Assembly: GCF_011075055.1 (NCBI RefSeq) | Contig: NW_025401101.1 | Coordinates: 186,001 to 250,000 of the forward strand | Direction of reading: 5' to 3' | Source: Mangifera indica | Taxonomy: Eukaryota; Streptophyta; Magnoliopsida; Sapindales; Anacardiaceae | Length of the DNA stretch: 64,000 nt | In this document: positions 46,901-56,444 of the stretch, piece by piece | Numbering within the stretch: the first letter of the stretch is position 1 | Layout of the letters: each line of letters begins with the position of its first letter | Notes under the pieces: model-generated | Seen by the model: only the letters and a program-made list of their open reading frames with translations | What the model was told of the DNA's origin: nothing | Database searches by the model: none | Made by a program: the position numbers and the translations under genes

Positions 46901-49567
46901 ACAGAACGGCGCGTGGATGGTCGGAGGAGGATCACCGGAGCTTTCTGTAACTGACAGTGCCAACGGTGAGGCAGCACGCTCTCCGGAGAAGCAGATCGGA
47001 GATCACAGTCGGAGCACGAACAACGGCCAGCGCGTGCAAGCTATTCCGACGTCGGATGGCCGCGGAGTTTCCACGGATGGAATCGCCGGTATCGTCTGAG
47101 TCCGATTGAGAGGGTGGTGTCATTTCACGTTCGCCGGAACAGGAGATCGGCAACGGAGATGCCGAGGAGACAAGCGGCGCGTGTTGGCGCGTGCAACGGC
47201 GAACGACAACGGGACTTCGACGGGATTGACGGCGAGACTATTCCGATCCCTTCAGTGTGAGCACAATCACCGGAAAATGATGAAATCACGATGATCGGAG
47301 AAACAGCCGGAAAGGGTTGCTTTGACGGATGTGTCGGCGAGAGAATCTTGATCACACTGGTATAGGCACGATCACCGGAAAAATGACGAAAGCACAATGA
47401 TCGGAGAAACAGTGGAGAAAGGGGGTTTGATTCGCCGGAACAGAAATTTTAAAAGCTAGGCTCTGATACCATGAAAGAATATAATTTTCTGTTATTTTTC
47501 ATGTTCAATAGAATTACAATTATATAGGATATTAGGATAGCTAATTTAGAAAGACTATTAACTACTCCTATCTAAGTTTAGGAAGGATATTATAGTATTC
47601 CTATTCTATATGAGTATCTATGATTCACTATCTATACAATATCTCAACAATATCTTAACAATATCTCAACATATCTCAACACTTCCATTCTCTTCTACAT
47701 TGCCTGCACTTCAGTTCATGTCAGAATGATTCAATGTGATACCATTTATTATTTTTTCAAACAAAAATTACCTATATCCATATATAAAGTAAGATCCTTA
47801 ATCTTCTTGTTGTTAAAGTAAAGATTGAGAACTTTTTGTAGGAGGTGTGTGCAAAGGAATTATTATCCTTTATTTTTCTTGATGAGAAATGGCTCATATA
47901 TATAGGTGAGGGTGGGGCTTCCTTATGTGATGCAATAAATTGACCTATCCCATTACAAGTCTTGACCAAAAAAGTATATGTATAGTCAATGTATCATTTA
48001 TTTTAAGGAGTCCAAGCCCTCACCCCATTTATCATCTTGGAAAAATAAGGGTAGGGGTACTTATTCCTTTGTACACACTCCTCAAGAAGCTCTCAAATCT
48101 CAACTCTGCAACTAATGCTGCACCTAAAACAATACAAGGATTCCAATTTGAATCCAGGTGTGAGTTTATATTGTTTTAGACAAATGTTAAGGACAAAATG
48201 TGTTGATCCTAGTTTAATTTTGTTTGGAATTCTAACAAATTGTATATGCATGTACATAGATTCATACTTTTTTTTTCCCCGATTTATTGGTTTTGTTATG
48301 AGAAGTATAGGGATGGGTCTACTTCCCTACTTTGTGCTAGTATTTTTCATTTTTGTTTTTGCTGATCTGAATACATCTTGGTATGACAATATATGGACTA
48401 ACCAATATTGTGTTGCTGAGTAAGTTCACAAGTTGATAATCTCTCAATTCAAACACAACATAATGAATAGACAACTGGAGTTTGTCAAAATGTACAGGAG
48501 TATGTCAAATTCCATTGGTCAGTGTGTTAAAAACTGCCACCCCTAGTTCTAACTCTTTTCAATCATTGTTTTGTGCACCTTTTTAATTCTATACATACTT
48601 TCCCATCAGACAAATGAATTGGATAAGAACTCTGCTAGGCAATGTTGTCTTTTGCACGAGCCGCTGTATTCAAACCAACCAAGCCTTTTTTAAGTTTCAA
48701 ATCACCACATCTTCACTGATGAATGTGATTGACAATTATAAAATACTTTGTTAAATGGCTACTCATTTTCCCTCTTCCAAAAACGTTTTGTCTTGTGACC
48801 AAATATGTTTGTTCATGTAGTCGAAACCCTGCTGAAGTCCTTCTCTTTTCCTTCAAATGTCCGCTGACCCCACATTCAATTTAGAATTCGAAGGTTATTA
48901 CATTTACTAAATACAGCTACTTTCTCTCTCTTCTCTATACATTTTATGAATCAGCTTTCAAAATACTATTATGTCTTTTTCTGTTGTAGCCCTACCTTCA
49001 GCTTAGAACTTGGACGTTTACATGTCAATACAACAAGTACACCTTACGGAGGTTTACTGTTAATATGTTTCTAGTGAAGATATAGCACTTATCTTTTGCA
49101 TTGCATATAAGCTGATTGCAAGTTATAAAACAAGTATATAAGATTGGTTATTGCAACTGATCACTCGTATGTACATTTTCATATTATGAATTATCTGTAA
49201 ATGACAAGGGTAAATGAGCTTGCTGAATTTGTATCCTAACAAATTTGACAAAACTTGCATGTTTTATATTTCTATGCTGCTGTTTTATATCCCCTGTATA
49301 TGTAAAAAATGTAATCAGCCATATTAGTTGCAATAGCTATGGAAATTGCATCGCCACTATCTATTTGTATCATAAAACTGGTTTGTTGATGAACTTTTTG
49401 CAGAAGCGGGGGGTGTTGTCTCAGATGTTGCAGGGAACCCATTGGATTTTTCAAAAGGAAAACATCTAGATCTTTACATAGGTATCATTGCTACAAATCA
49501 GAAGTTGATGCCAAAACTTTTGAAGGCAGTGAAAGAGTCCCTGGAGGAGCAATCTTCAGCCTTGTAA
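28926..49567 (+). CDS. SAL1: 3'(2'),5'-bisphosphate nucleotidase / inositol polyphosphate 1-phosphatase
   Basis: Hydrolyses 3'-phosphoadenosine 5'-phosphate (PAP) to AMP; plant SAL1 acts in organelles and in drought and oxidative-stress signalling. Exons: 28926-29093, 29648-29723, 30179-30252, 30370-30575, 38774-38984, 39061-39159, 39241-39394 and 49404-49567; they join in frame to about 383 residues ending LEEQSSAL. Metal-site motifs of the inositol-phosphatase superfamily are present: VAEED across the exon 3/4 junction, [11 protein letters not shown] at the exon 4/5 junction and KIWDHAAG in exon 7. The ATG at 28926 has an in-frame stop 12 bp upstream and adds 34 Ser/Pro/Lys-rich residues, a likely transit peptide; the ATG at 29028 gives the 349-residue core form. 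Intron 1 starts with GC; the others start with GT. Introns 4 (8.2 kb) and 7 (10 kb) are filled with transposons. No coding lesion seen. Confidence 0.95.
29094..29647 (+). other. SAL1: SAL1 intron 1 with non-canonical GC donor
   Basis: The exon ends TTGCCAG and the intron starts GCACTG; the acceptor is TTCTTCAG at 29640-29647. The join restores the family sequence LCQ followed by [12 protein letters not shown]. No nearby GT donor keeps the frame. GC-AG introns are a known minor class, but this donor lacks the usual strong GCAAGT match. Confidence 0.7.
30576..32032 (+). other. SAL1: SAL1 intron 4, part upstream of the copia insertion
   Basis: Intronic T-rich sequence beginning GTGAGC. No mobile element, RNA gene or coding segment was recognised. 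Confidence 0.6.
32038..32283 (-). repeat. 3' LTR of the copia element
   Basis: Direct repeat of 36400-36641. On the minus strand it starts TGTTGATTTG. The polypurine tract lies immediately outside at 32284-32292. Confidence 0.9.
32540..35753 (-). pseudogene. Copia pol: zinc knuckle, protease, integrase, RT, RNase H
   Basis: Domains in copia order on the minus strand. A CCHC knuckle ([14 protein letters not shown]) lies near 35650-35700, then an aspartic protease ([10 protein letters not shown]) near 35400-35440. The integrase HHCC zinc motif ([12 protein letters not shown], then CESCQLGKH) spans about 34950-35050, with the catalytic core start (DVWGP, FIDDYSR) near 34800-34890. Reverse transcriptase covers about 33060-33830 with YVDD near 33240, and RNase H about 32550-32760 ([21 protein letters not shown]). 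Integrase is split over several frames near 34180-34740, and stops or frameshifts also fall near 35011, 33320 and 33055, so no full protein can be made. Integrase before RT identifies copia. Confidence 0.88.
36400..36641 (-). repeat. 5' LTR of the copia element
   Basis: Direct repeat of 32038-32283. Bordered by the primer-binding site at 36388-36399 and the target duplication CCTCC at 36642-36646. About 640 bp of GCCGGAA-rich leader separate the primer-binding site from pol. Confidence 0.9.
36647..37078 (+). other. SAL1: SAL1 intron 4 sequence between two insertions
   Basis: Contains no coding signal. Part of it could be internal leader of the LTR element that follows, because a degenerate primer-binding site lies at its right edge. 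Confidence 0.4.
37079..38628 (-). mobile_element. Copia-type LTR with degenerate primer-binding site, copy 2
   Basis: On the minus strand the LTR runs from TGTTAGTGTGTGTCATAGGA at 38628 to about 37093 (1.5 kb), with TG and CA ends. It is followed by TGGTATTAGAGC (37079-37090), one mismatch from the initiator-Met primer site. The 38628-37830 part is homologous to copy 1 at 2265-3060. The rest of the element is absent or unrecognisable. It lies within SAL1 intron 4, about 145 bp upstream of exon 5. Confidence 0.65.
39395..40100 (+). other. SAL1: SAL1 intron 7, first part
   Basis: Intronic sequence beginning GTACAAAAT. A CACTA-like string near 39880 (TTACTACAAAAAAC) is too weak to call. Nothing else recognised. 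Confidence 0.5.
40101..40198 (+). repeat. 32-bp minisatellite, three copies
   Basis: Units start at 40101, 40133 and 40165 and read TCCATTYGATAGCGATRTGA and onward; the second and third copies are identical. It lies within SAL1 intron 7. Confidence 0.9.
40300..40678. mobile_element. Foldback element (copy c), right part
   Basis: Ends with GGGTGGGAAATAGTCCTTTGGCC at 40656-40678; the last 13 bases are the family terminus in reverse complement. The GGCGCCGG/GTCGG-rich core and the purine-rich arm (TTTAGGGGGGAAAATGAAATC) match copies b, d and e. The left arm was not found, so it is truncated, probably near 40300. Confidence 0.6.
40679..41470 (+). other. SAL1: SAL1 intron 7, nothing recognised
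   Basis: Intronic sequence without coding or repeat signal. Its right part must include the degraded 5' LTR of the next element, but I cannot place that boundary. Confidence 0.4.
41471..42503 (+). mobile_element. Internally deleted LTR element
   Basis: A primer-binding-like site (TGGTGTCAAAGC, 41505-41516) follows an LTR-like end (GTTCTTTTTTTAAGAGGTAT, ending ..CTAACA at 41501). A polypurine tract (AAGGGGTGGTAA, 42260-42271) precedes a 3' LTR at 42272-42503 that starts TGTTAGG and ends ..CCAAACA with a matching tail (GTTCTTTTTTTAAAGAGG). Only about 770 bp lie between. They encode gag-like, charged, coiled-coil-looking peptide at 41570-41794 and the usual gypsy C-terminal text just before the tract. 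Most of pol is gone, and the 5' LTR is largely unrecognisable. Confidence 0.6.
42780..44030. mobile_element. Unclassified insertion in the gypsy remnant
   Basis: Interrupts collinear RT and RNase H sequence. Both ends carry related GGTTCC-rich text (TTGGTTCTAATTCTTATTTG near 42811 and, at the other end, AATTGGTTCCGATTCC near 43950). No transposase, target duplication or clean terminal repeat could be defined. It hosts the SINE at 43579-43693. Confidence 0.4.
43579..43693 (+). mobile_element. tRNA-derived SINE
   Basis: A body of about 115 bp. It starts with tRNA-like sequence holding a pol III A box (TTAGTAAACTGGTAGAG, 43589-43605) and a B box (TGAATTCGAGC, 43631-43641), and ends in a run of about 13 A. 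It is flanked by 17-bp direct repeats that differ at one base (AACATTATATCACGTCA at 43562-43578 and AACATTATATCATGTCA at 43694-43710). Boxes, A tail and target duplications together identify a SINE. Confidence 0.85.
46222..46247. repeat. 26-bp flanking duplication, left copy
   Basis: CTTCCATTCTCTTCTACATT followed by GCCTGC, identical to 47682-47707. The two copies bracket the small copia element. A normal copia duplication is 5 bp. Confidence 0.9.
46246..46257 (-). other. Extra primer-binding-site copy outside the 3' LTR
   Basis: On the minus strand TGGTATCAGAGC directly follows the 3' LTR and leads straight into host sequence. It equals the internal site at 47460-47471 for exactly 12 bases; the following bases differ. 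Confidence 0.85.
46258..47681 (-). mobile_element. Short internally deleted copia element in SAL1 intron 7
   Basis: 1,424 bp. LTRs of 210 bp are at 46258-46467 and 47472-47681, TG...CA, differing at about two positions. The primer-binding site is at 47460-47471 and the polypurine tract CTTGAGGGAGAG at 46468-46479 (minus). Only fragments of coding sequence remain, at about 46515-46785: a stretch like the region before the copia protease ([16 protein letters not shown]) and SDHISG, fused directly to the RESQGLYL motif that normally lies downstream. A GCCGGAA-rich leader of about 670 bp resembles that of the 32038-36641 element. It is related to, but not derived from, that copy (different LTRs). 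Confidence 0.88.
47708..49403 (+). other. SAL1: SAL1 intron 7, last part
   Basis: Intronic sequence ending with the acceptor TTTTTGCAG at 49395-49403. No coding, RNA or mobile-element feature supported. Confidence 0.55.
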
Positions 49568-50291
49568 TCTTATGTAGAAACCTGATTGATTTCCGTGTCC
49601 CTACTCAAAATTGCTTTTACCTCTCTGTAAGTGAAAATAAGTCCTTGTATGAATTGTATTTTTTACAACTCAACTTTGATAAAGGCTTATGGCGATCAAT
49701 AAATTTGTTAAGGATTTCAAAGGTCAAGGCCTGGTCCTTTTCCATGGATTTTGCATTATGAAGCCAACGACTAGTTTCATTTCAACTTGTATGTAATTTC
49801 ATCTGCTTGAGCGCACCATTGAAAATTTATCTTTGAAAAGAATGATAAATACTAAAAACTGACACAGATGACTCTGTTTTAGGAGTCACTGCAATAGACA
49901 ACCCACCGACTTTCAAACTGATATTTATAATTAACTACTCTGCCTAAAGGAGACTAATCACTATCAGTATGTATGGAGCTTGGATGACAACAGATTTTTC
50001 ACTAAATCTTCTCTCTAAATCTGTATGACAGTCGGCCCAACAAGTTCAGTTGCTCGTTGAAATAGAGCTGAGAAAATTGGCCTCACTGTGATTTTATCAT
50101 CTATCAATGGAATGTGAACCCATGTACATTAGATGGAGCACAGCACATGTAAACTTTGGAGAGCCTTTAAGCATTGTGTTGGCTTTTATCTAATGCACTA
50201 GTTTTATTAAAACCAAGGAGATCAATAATTTGAGCTTTGAATTCCGACACATTTGCCACATATAAAATTATGTATGCATCATCGGATTTAC
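49568..50291. other. Convergent 3' region between SAL1 and BCKDHA
   Basis: About 724 bp separate the two stop codons and should hold both 3' UTRs. AT-rich; possible poly(A) signals cannot be ranked by eye. Confidence 0.6.
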
Positions 50292-53200
50292 CTAAACAGG
50301 AACATCTGGTGGATAGTCTTCTGGGTGTCGTTTGATGATCTCTCTGAGCCAATCCTCTTGTTCACAAAGGTTAGAAGGAGGAACGTTATATACATCTGAG
50401 AACAGTTCTGTAATAGGAGGTTTATCATCTCTTTCCGCTGCTTGAATTGCATGTAACAGCTGTTAAACAAATGTAATAAGAAAAATTTTCAAACCATTAC
50501 TCTACAGAAACATCTACCAGAATTCTAATGGGTTATCAAAACCAGTACCGCCATTTAATGTACTGATTATTGTGTTGTGTCTGGCTTCTTTGTCGCACCT
50601 AAACATTAGAAGTTCTAGTATTGAAATTTCAAAACTACTTCTAAACACGCTAATTATACCTGCTTCCTCACATTGCTTCTAAGCTCCAACTCATTCTCAT
50701 CACTCCACCAACCATTGCTTTGTATCCAATTTCGAAATCTAGTTACTGGGTCTTGTGCAGTTCTCCACCATTCGATCTCATCAAGTGGGCGATACTTGGT
50801 GGAGTCATCTGAAGTGGAATGGTGCCCAGCTCGATATGTTAAGGCCTGCCAGTACAAGGGATTGAATAAAAAATCAAGACACCAGTGACCTGGATTTCAA
50901 TATCATGCCTCTTGTAAGGCTTGAAAAGTTTACAATGTACAGACATGTATGTTACCTCAATGAGGATTGGTCTGTGTTCATGAATTGCCATTTCACGTGC
51001 AGCACGAACTGTGCTATACAGTGCAAGAGCATCATTACCATCTACACGTATGCTTCGCACTCCATACGCCCGGCCTCTTACAACAGCACCATCACCTGTC
51101 ATTACCAAATAACAGTTAAATAACAAATTAAGAAACTTCATGTAATTAAAATTGTTGTGAGAATGCAAGAAGAGGCATACTTCGAAATTGGTCAGAAATC
51201 GGGGTGCTGATAGCCCATCCATTGTTACGACAGATAAAAATGACTGGAGCCTCCAGAACAGCAGCAAAATTTAAAGCAGCATGGAAGTCTCCCTAATTTA
51301 TGTTGGTTTGTCAGAGAATAAACAACTGAAAGCTACATTAATTGAAACGTCTAAATGGATATCACTAATTGTATTTACCTCACTCGTACCACCATCACCG
51401 AAGTAAGTGACTACACATGCATCTTTTCTATCCATCTTCAAAGAATATGCAGCACCAACAGCATGGGGAATTTGTGTTCTGGAAGAACATAAAAACTATT
51501 ACTGGCTATGATTTTCAAGTCTGAGAGTAACAAACTAGTTCTATTGATAAAGTTAAAATCTTACGCGATAGTTGATGATACAGTGAAGTAATTGTGCTTG
51601 TTAGATCCGTAATGGATAGGCATCTGCCTTCCTTTTCCGTAATCATCTTTATTTCCAAAACATTGGTTTGCAAATTCTTGCAAAGAGAAACCACGCCATA
51701 ACAGAACTCCAGGCTCCCTGTACTGCAAGCAGATGCAAAAGTTATATAGCACAACAATCTCATTCTGCAATTAATTATGCATAGTTTGGTCTGGATTTTA
51801 TATAGATGCTTAAATATGCGTTTTTGTGCATATTTATGACATGTGCATCAACATGTAGCCATGGCTGTGCAATTGCAAGCATATTAGTAGTTGTATGTGC
51901 TTAATACCTGAGGGAAGACAAAGTCGTCAAAAGATAATGCTGCTGCTGATGCAACATTGATGGCCTCTTCTCCAATTGTTGTGAGATAGAATGAAATTCT
52001 TCCTTGCCTTTGTGCTTCATAGAAGATAGTGTCCATTGTTTGAAGAGTGACCATATAACTGTACATTTTCAAGGCAACTTCCTCACTGACCTGATTGAAT
52101 TAGCAGAAAGCATATAAGAGTCTTGTCTGAATCAAATTCATAATCAGGGAAAAAGAAAAAGAAGCTGCTGCACCACCCTTGTTTTGTGTTCTGTGAATAG
52201 AGAAGGATTGTAGGAAGAAGAAGACATACCTGTACATAGCTGCTCTCTGTAAAAGGCTGACCATTATCATCGAGCACCCGGTAACAGGGTACTCGCTCCT
52301 CAAAGCGTTCAGATATGAACCTCATTTCAGGAATGAATGCAACTTTTCCTCCTGGAAAATCAAGACCCTAGCAAAGAAAGCAAAAATCAGTAAGTTTTAA
52401 TCAATATTCAGCGACACACGCAGAACAATTGCAATTCATGCCTTGTCTACACATTCTAAAGTTCATCTTGGAAGCAACACCAAACAATGATAGTTTCTAT
52501 AAGCCTGTCAAATGCCTATAACTAATCAATGCAACATAAAGCTGAACCTTAAACCATCAGCGCAACATATATCGGCATTCAAAGGATCTTGCATTGATCA
52601 ACACAGAGAAATTAACATAGCTCTCTTTACAATGATAACCTAAGAAAGAATGGATGATAAACTCTCTTTATGAATCACTTCCACAATGATAGCCTCAGAT
52701 CATTCATTATGTAGCCATAAAGTAAAGAGAAGGCTACATTCTAAAGAACAAACCTAAATATCAAAAAAATTTGATAATGACTCATCAACTCAGGAGGTTG
52801 CTACTAAAACAATAAACTGAAAAGTGCAACATTATCTGGTCTTTTTGACATCTGATGCATCATTGACGAAGTGAGAGGCACCTAGCAACGTTCAAAACAG
52901 ATGAATGATATTAATTCAAGTATCAGTAACCTCTTAATCCTTTCCCAACAATACCATGTGATCGCAATAACTGCAACAGATTGTATAGCCATGGTATCAA
53001 TCACCCTACACTACAAGAAATATGGGTTCTTCTGACACAAGAGATGCAAAAACTTTCCAGTAAATTTCAAAACTTTGTCAATTTGTTCCCCAAATTACAC
53101 TATAAATTTGCCCCTCTCATGATCATCAATCACACTTTAAAAAAATCAACTGCAGGATCCTCCATTGTTGATGATAAAAAACTCCATTTTAGCATCACAA

Positions 53201-53719
53201 CATTCACGTTGCCCTCCCTACTTTACATACATTATATAACCACTCATCATGCTAATTTTTTTTGCAAAAGTTATGCCTATATGTAATTTAAACACAAATT
53301 TTCGCAATTCATTAACTAACATGCATCACAATTTGTGAATCTCATGCTAAATGAAGATCAAAGTACCTGAAGGAATCATATAATTCATAAATAGTAAGTA
53401 AAATCTTCCACAATTTAAGGACAGCAACTCTGAAAAAAACAACAGTATGAAGGTTCCAAATCAATGACTAAAGAGAAAAAAGTACCTGATTTTGATCAAG
53501 TTTCAAGGATTTTTGAGGTCCGGTGGACTCAAACCGGCGAGGACAAAGAAGGCTTTGCGGAGAAGAAAGAAATTGTTGTGTATCTGAAAATGGTGATGGA
53601 GAGTAGTTGTAGTTGCGATGATGTACAGAAGAAGAAGAAGAAAGAGAAAAAGAAGCCAACTTTGATGATTTGAATCGGTTAAGGATGTTTCTGGAAAGCT
53701 TAAGCGTGATGAGAGCCAT
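50292..53719 (-). CDS. BCKDHA: 2-oxoisovalerate dehydrogenase E1 alpha subunit, mitochondrial
   Basis: Thiamine-diphosphate subunit of the branched-chain alpha-keto acid dehydrogenase complex, which decarboxylates the keto acids of Leu, Ile and Val in the mitochondrial matrix. Nine exons on the minus strand: 53486-53719, 52230-52367, 51908-52090, 51565-51722, 51379-51478, 51181-51292, 50956-51095, 50660-50845 and 50292-50459. They sum to 1,419 bp (472 residues), with all GT-AG introns in frame. The N-terminus is Ser/Arg-rich with few acidic residues, as expected for a mitochondrial transit peptide. Exons 5-6 hold the ThDP motif GDGGTSEG...NN (ending [10 protein letters not shown]). Exon 8 has the phosphorylation loop [15 protein letters not shown]. 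The product ends [11 protein letters not shown]. No lesion seen. Confidence 0.96.
53009..53038 (+). other. CACTA-like terminus in BCKDHA intron 1
   Basis: CACTACAAGAAATATGGGTT matches the usual start of plant CACTA (En/Spm) elements. No opposite terminus or transposase was found nearby, so it is a remnant or a chance match. Confidence 0.35.
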
Positions 53720-53789
53720 GAAAACAGATGAGTAATGGAAATGGAAATGGCAGTGGAAGTGAAACTGACGAAGACGAGATGGATAAGCT

Positions 53790-53816
53790 TTTGTTTGTTT
53801 GTTTGTTTGTTTGTTG
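53790..53816 (+). repeat. (TTTG)n microsatellite in BCKDHA leader
   Basis: About six TTTG units some 70-95 bp upstream of the BCKDHA start codon, so probably in its 5' UTR or core promoter. Confidence 0.8.
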
Positions 53817-54025
53817 GTTTAGATTCCACGGTAATGGTACTTGACATTTACACACTCAACTAAGAGGAAAATAAATATTAACAATAATTATTAATTTGTG
53901 TATTAATTGGAAAATATTCTTAATACAGATGAGTACCTATGGTAATACACATAACATTACTGATTCAAAAATAGAACAAACTTAGGGATTTAATATTAAA
54001 TAAAAGTAAAATATAATAAAATCAA

Positions 54026-54802
54026 GGCCAAATGACTATTTCCACCCAAGATTTGGTGTAAACTCATTTCTTACTCATTAAGTATCAAAAATCCAAATAT
54101 CTATTATTCTGTTAAATTTTACTGTTACTATTAAAAATAAAATCGTTATTTAATAAAAAATTTAAAAAAATTATAAACTCATCACATTTTCATCCAGGTT
54201 TAAAAACTAGCAATCCCCCCCCCCCCAACCTTCCCCTTATCGAAAGTTTGACAAATGACTATTTCCCCCCTAGGGTTTACATTTTCTCCCTTGCCGCTTC
54301 TCTAGCAATTAGAGCTAGTCAACCTCCTCTCTTTTATCACTTGGACAAGGATGAATTGTTGGTTGATGATTCGTCGACGAGGATCTGTGATGCATGTTAG
54401 TTAATGAATTGCAAAAATTTGTCCTCGTTTGGAAGATGGGAGGATTTGTGGTGCATGTTAGTTAATGAATTGCGAGGATCCTCGTCAATGAATCGTTGGC
54501 CAATGATTCGTCCTCATTTGAGAGATGGGAGAGTAGAGGTTGGTGGACTCCAGTCAATGGAGAAGCGGCAAAGGAAAATTACAAACCTTAAGGAAGAAAT
54601 ATTTATTTTTCAAATTTTGGAAAAAGAGAAATTGTTAGTTTTTAAAGCTAGGAAGAAAATGTGATAAATTTATAATTTTTTAAGTATTTTTATTAAATAA
54701 TGATTTTACTCTTGATAATAACAATATAATTTAATAGAATAGTAGATATTTAGATTTTCGATAGTTAATGTCCGACTTTGAGTGTGAAATAGTCATTTGG
54801 CC
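54026..54802. mobile_element. Foldback element (copy d)
   Basis: 777 bp with termini GGCCAAATGACTATTTCCAC and its inverted match ending at 54802. Complementary arms extend inward over roughly 230-260 bp, e.g. TTTAATAAAAAATTTAAAAA near 54150 against the stretch near 54680. The flanks TAAAATCAA and TAAATCAAT look like a 9-bp duplication that has lost a base. No gene inside. A C homopolymer lies at about 54215. Confidence 0.8.
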
Positions 54803-54904
54803 TAAATCAATAAAAATAATGTAGTAACAAGAAGTCAATAAATAAGTGAGAGTTTGAGATGATATGATGTGGTCACTACTGTTTATAAATAAATAAATAA
54901 TTGA

Positions 54905-55638
54905 ATAAAAAAGACTTATTCCCCCCTTTCCAAAGTATACTATTTTCCTAAGTTTTCTTTGTTAACTTTGTAAATCTTATTTACCCATCTATGAGAAGTT
55001 AAAATTAACTGAGTTAGTTAATTATATTATTTTCTCTCTCTTAAACCCTCAAAACTAAACAAATTCCCTCAACCCAAGTTTTAAAAAACAACCTTTTCCC
55101 CTTAAGGTTTCCATACTTTTAGATTCAATTTTTCTGATGATAAAGAGATGTTTCCAACGATCTCCAGACAATGTCTATTCCTCTCCAGTGTGTCCTCTTT
55201 CCAGTCATCCTCCTTCCAATGCGATGCGACGTCATCTTCGTCAGAGGATGAAGAGTCTTAGTTATTAACAAAGACCTCGTCTTCGTTTCTAAATAAAGAT
55301 GATGTTGTACTGCATCAGAAAGAAGAAGAGATATTGCTTGAAGATCACTAGAGAAATCTCTTTGTCATCGAAAAAATTGAATCTTAAAGTTTGAAAACCC
55401 TATGGGGAAATGTTATTTTTGAAAACTTAGGTTAGGAGAAAATTGTTAGTTTTTAGAGTTTAAAAGAGAAAAATAAAATAAAATTTAAGTTTATTTTTAA
55501 TATTAAAAATAAAATGATGATTTTACCTTTAAAACTAATAGTCTTAATTGTTTATTAGTAGATAAATAAGATTTTTAAAATTGATAAGAAAAAACTTAGG
55601 AAAACAATATACTTCCTGTAGAAATAAGTCATTTGGTC
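54905..55638. mobile_element. Foldback element (copy e)
   Basis: About 734 bp. The right end AAATAAGTCATTTGGTC matches the family terminus; the left end (AAAAAAGACTTATTCCCCCC) has lost the GGCC. Long complementary arms surround a CGTCATCTTCGTC-type core at 55200-55300. No preserved target duplication. Confidence 0.7.
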
Positions 55639-56304
55639 TTATAAAAATGTTAAAACATAAATTGACTTGTATTTTACCAAAGGAAAGTTGAGTTGAGTGA
55701 GTGATGATGACGAGGATACACCAAATCTGTCCAATCCAAACCAATAAAAAAGGTTAGCAGTGGACAATTACATTTTAATACAAAAATGTTTTCTATAAAG
55801 TCGACATTCCTATTTTTATTTAATAAAGGAAGGAAGATGATTATATTCTCCTATCATTTCATCTATTATATGCATATTTCTTACCTAACTCTAAGTTTCA
55901 TTTTCACTTATTATCAAAATTATCTACTTATTTTCAATTAATAAAAGACAATATTTACCTATTTAATTCTTATATGTTTTGCATGATTCAACACCTATAC
56001 ACATTAAAGCAAGAAGATAGGGATAGCCATTTATAAGCGTGAGGCTTAAGTAATTAATTAGTGATCAAAATCATATGTTATTATATTAATAAACAACTTT
56101 ATTTAACAATAAATTATCATTTAATTACATAATAATATATAATTTTAATATCTAATTAAATATTAAAAAATAGATAGAAGGTTGTTCTGTACTTATATGA
56201 ACAGAAAGAAAGGAATCAAATTAAACCAGGCCTAATTAAAACTCAATATCTAAATAATTTTTTTTTGAAATCTATAATATTCTTTTTTATTTAAATTAAA
56301 ATTG

Positions 56305-56306
<2 letters not shown>
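55639..56306. other. AT-rich spacer
   Basis: No coding, RNA or element feature supported. Confidence 0.5.

Positions 56307-56359
<53 letters not shown>
56307..56359. repeat. (AT)n microsatellite
   Basis: About 26 uninterrupted AT units. Confidence 0.97.
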
Positions 56360-56365
<6 letters not shown>

Positions 56366-56444
56366 TCATTATAATTCAAAATCTCAATTTTGACCATTTG
56401 AATGTAACTTCCTTTTGAAAGTTCTATGAGTATAGCAAGGAAGG

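Noticed and set aside
46763..47397. Several overlapping GC-rich ORFs on both strands
   Set aside because: They lie in the non-coding leader of the small copia element, and equivalent leader text in the other copia element has no conserved frame.
53503..53847. 114-residue minus-strand ORF over the BCKDHA start
   Set aside because: Different frame from exon 1 of BCKDHA, low-complexity Ser/Thr/His; a shadow.
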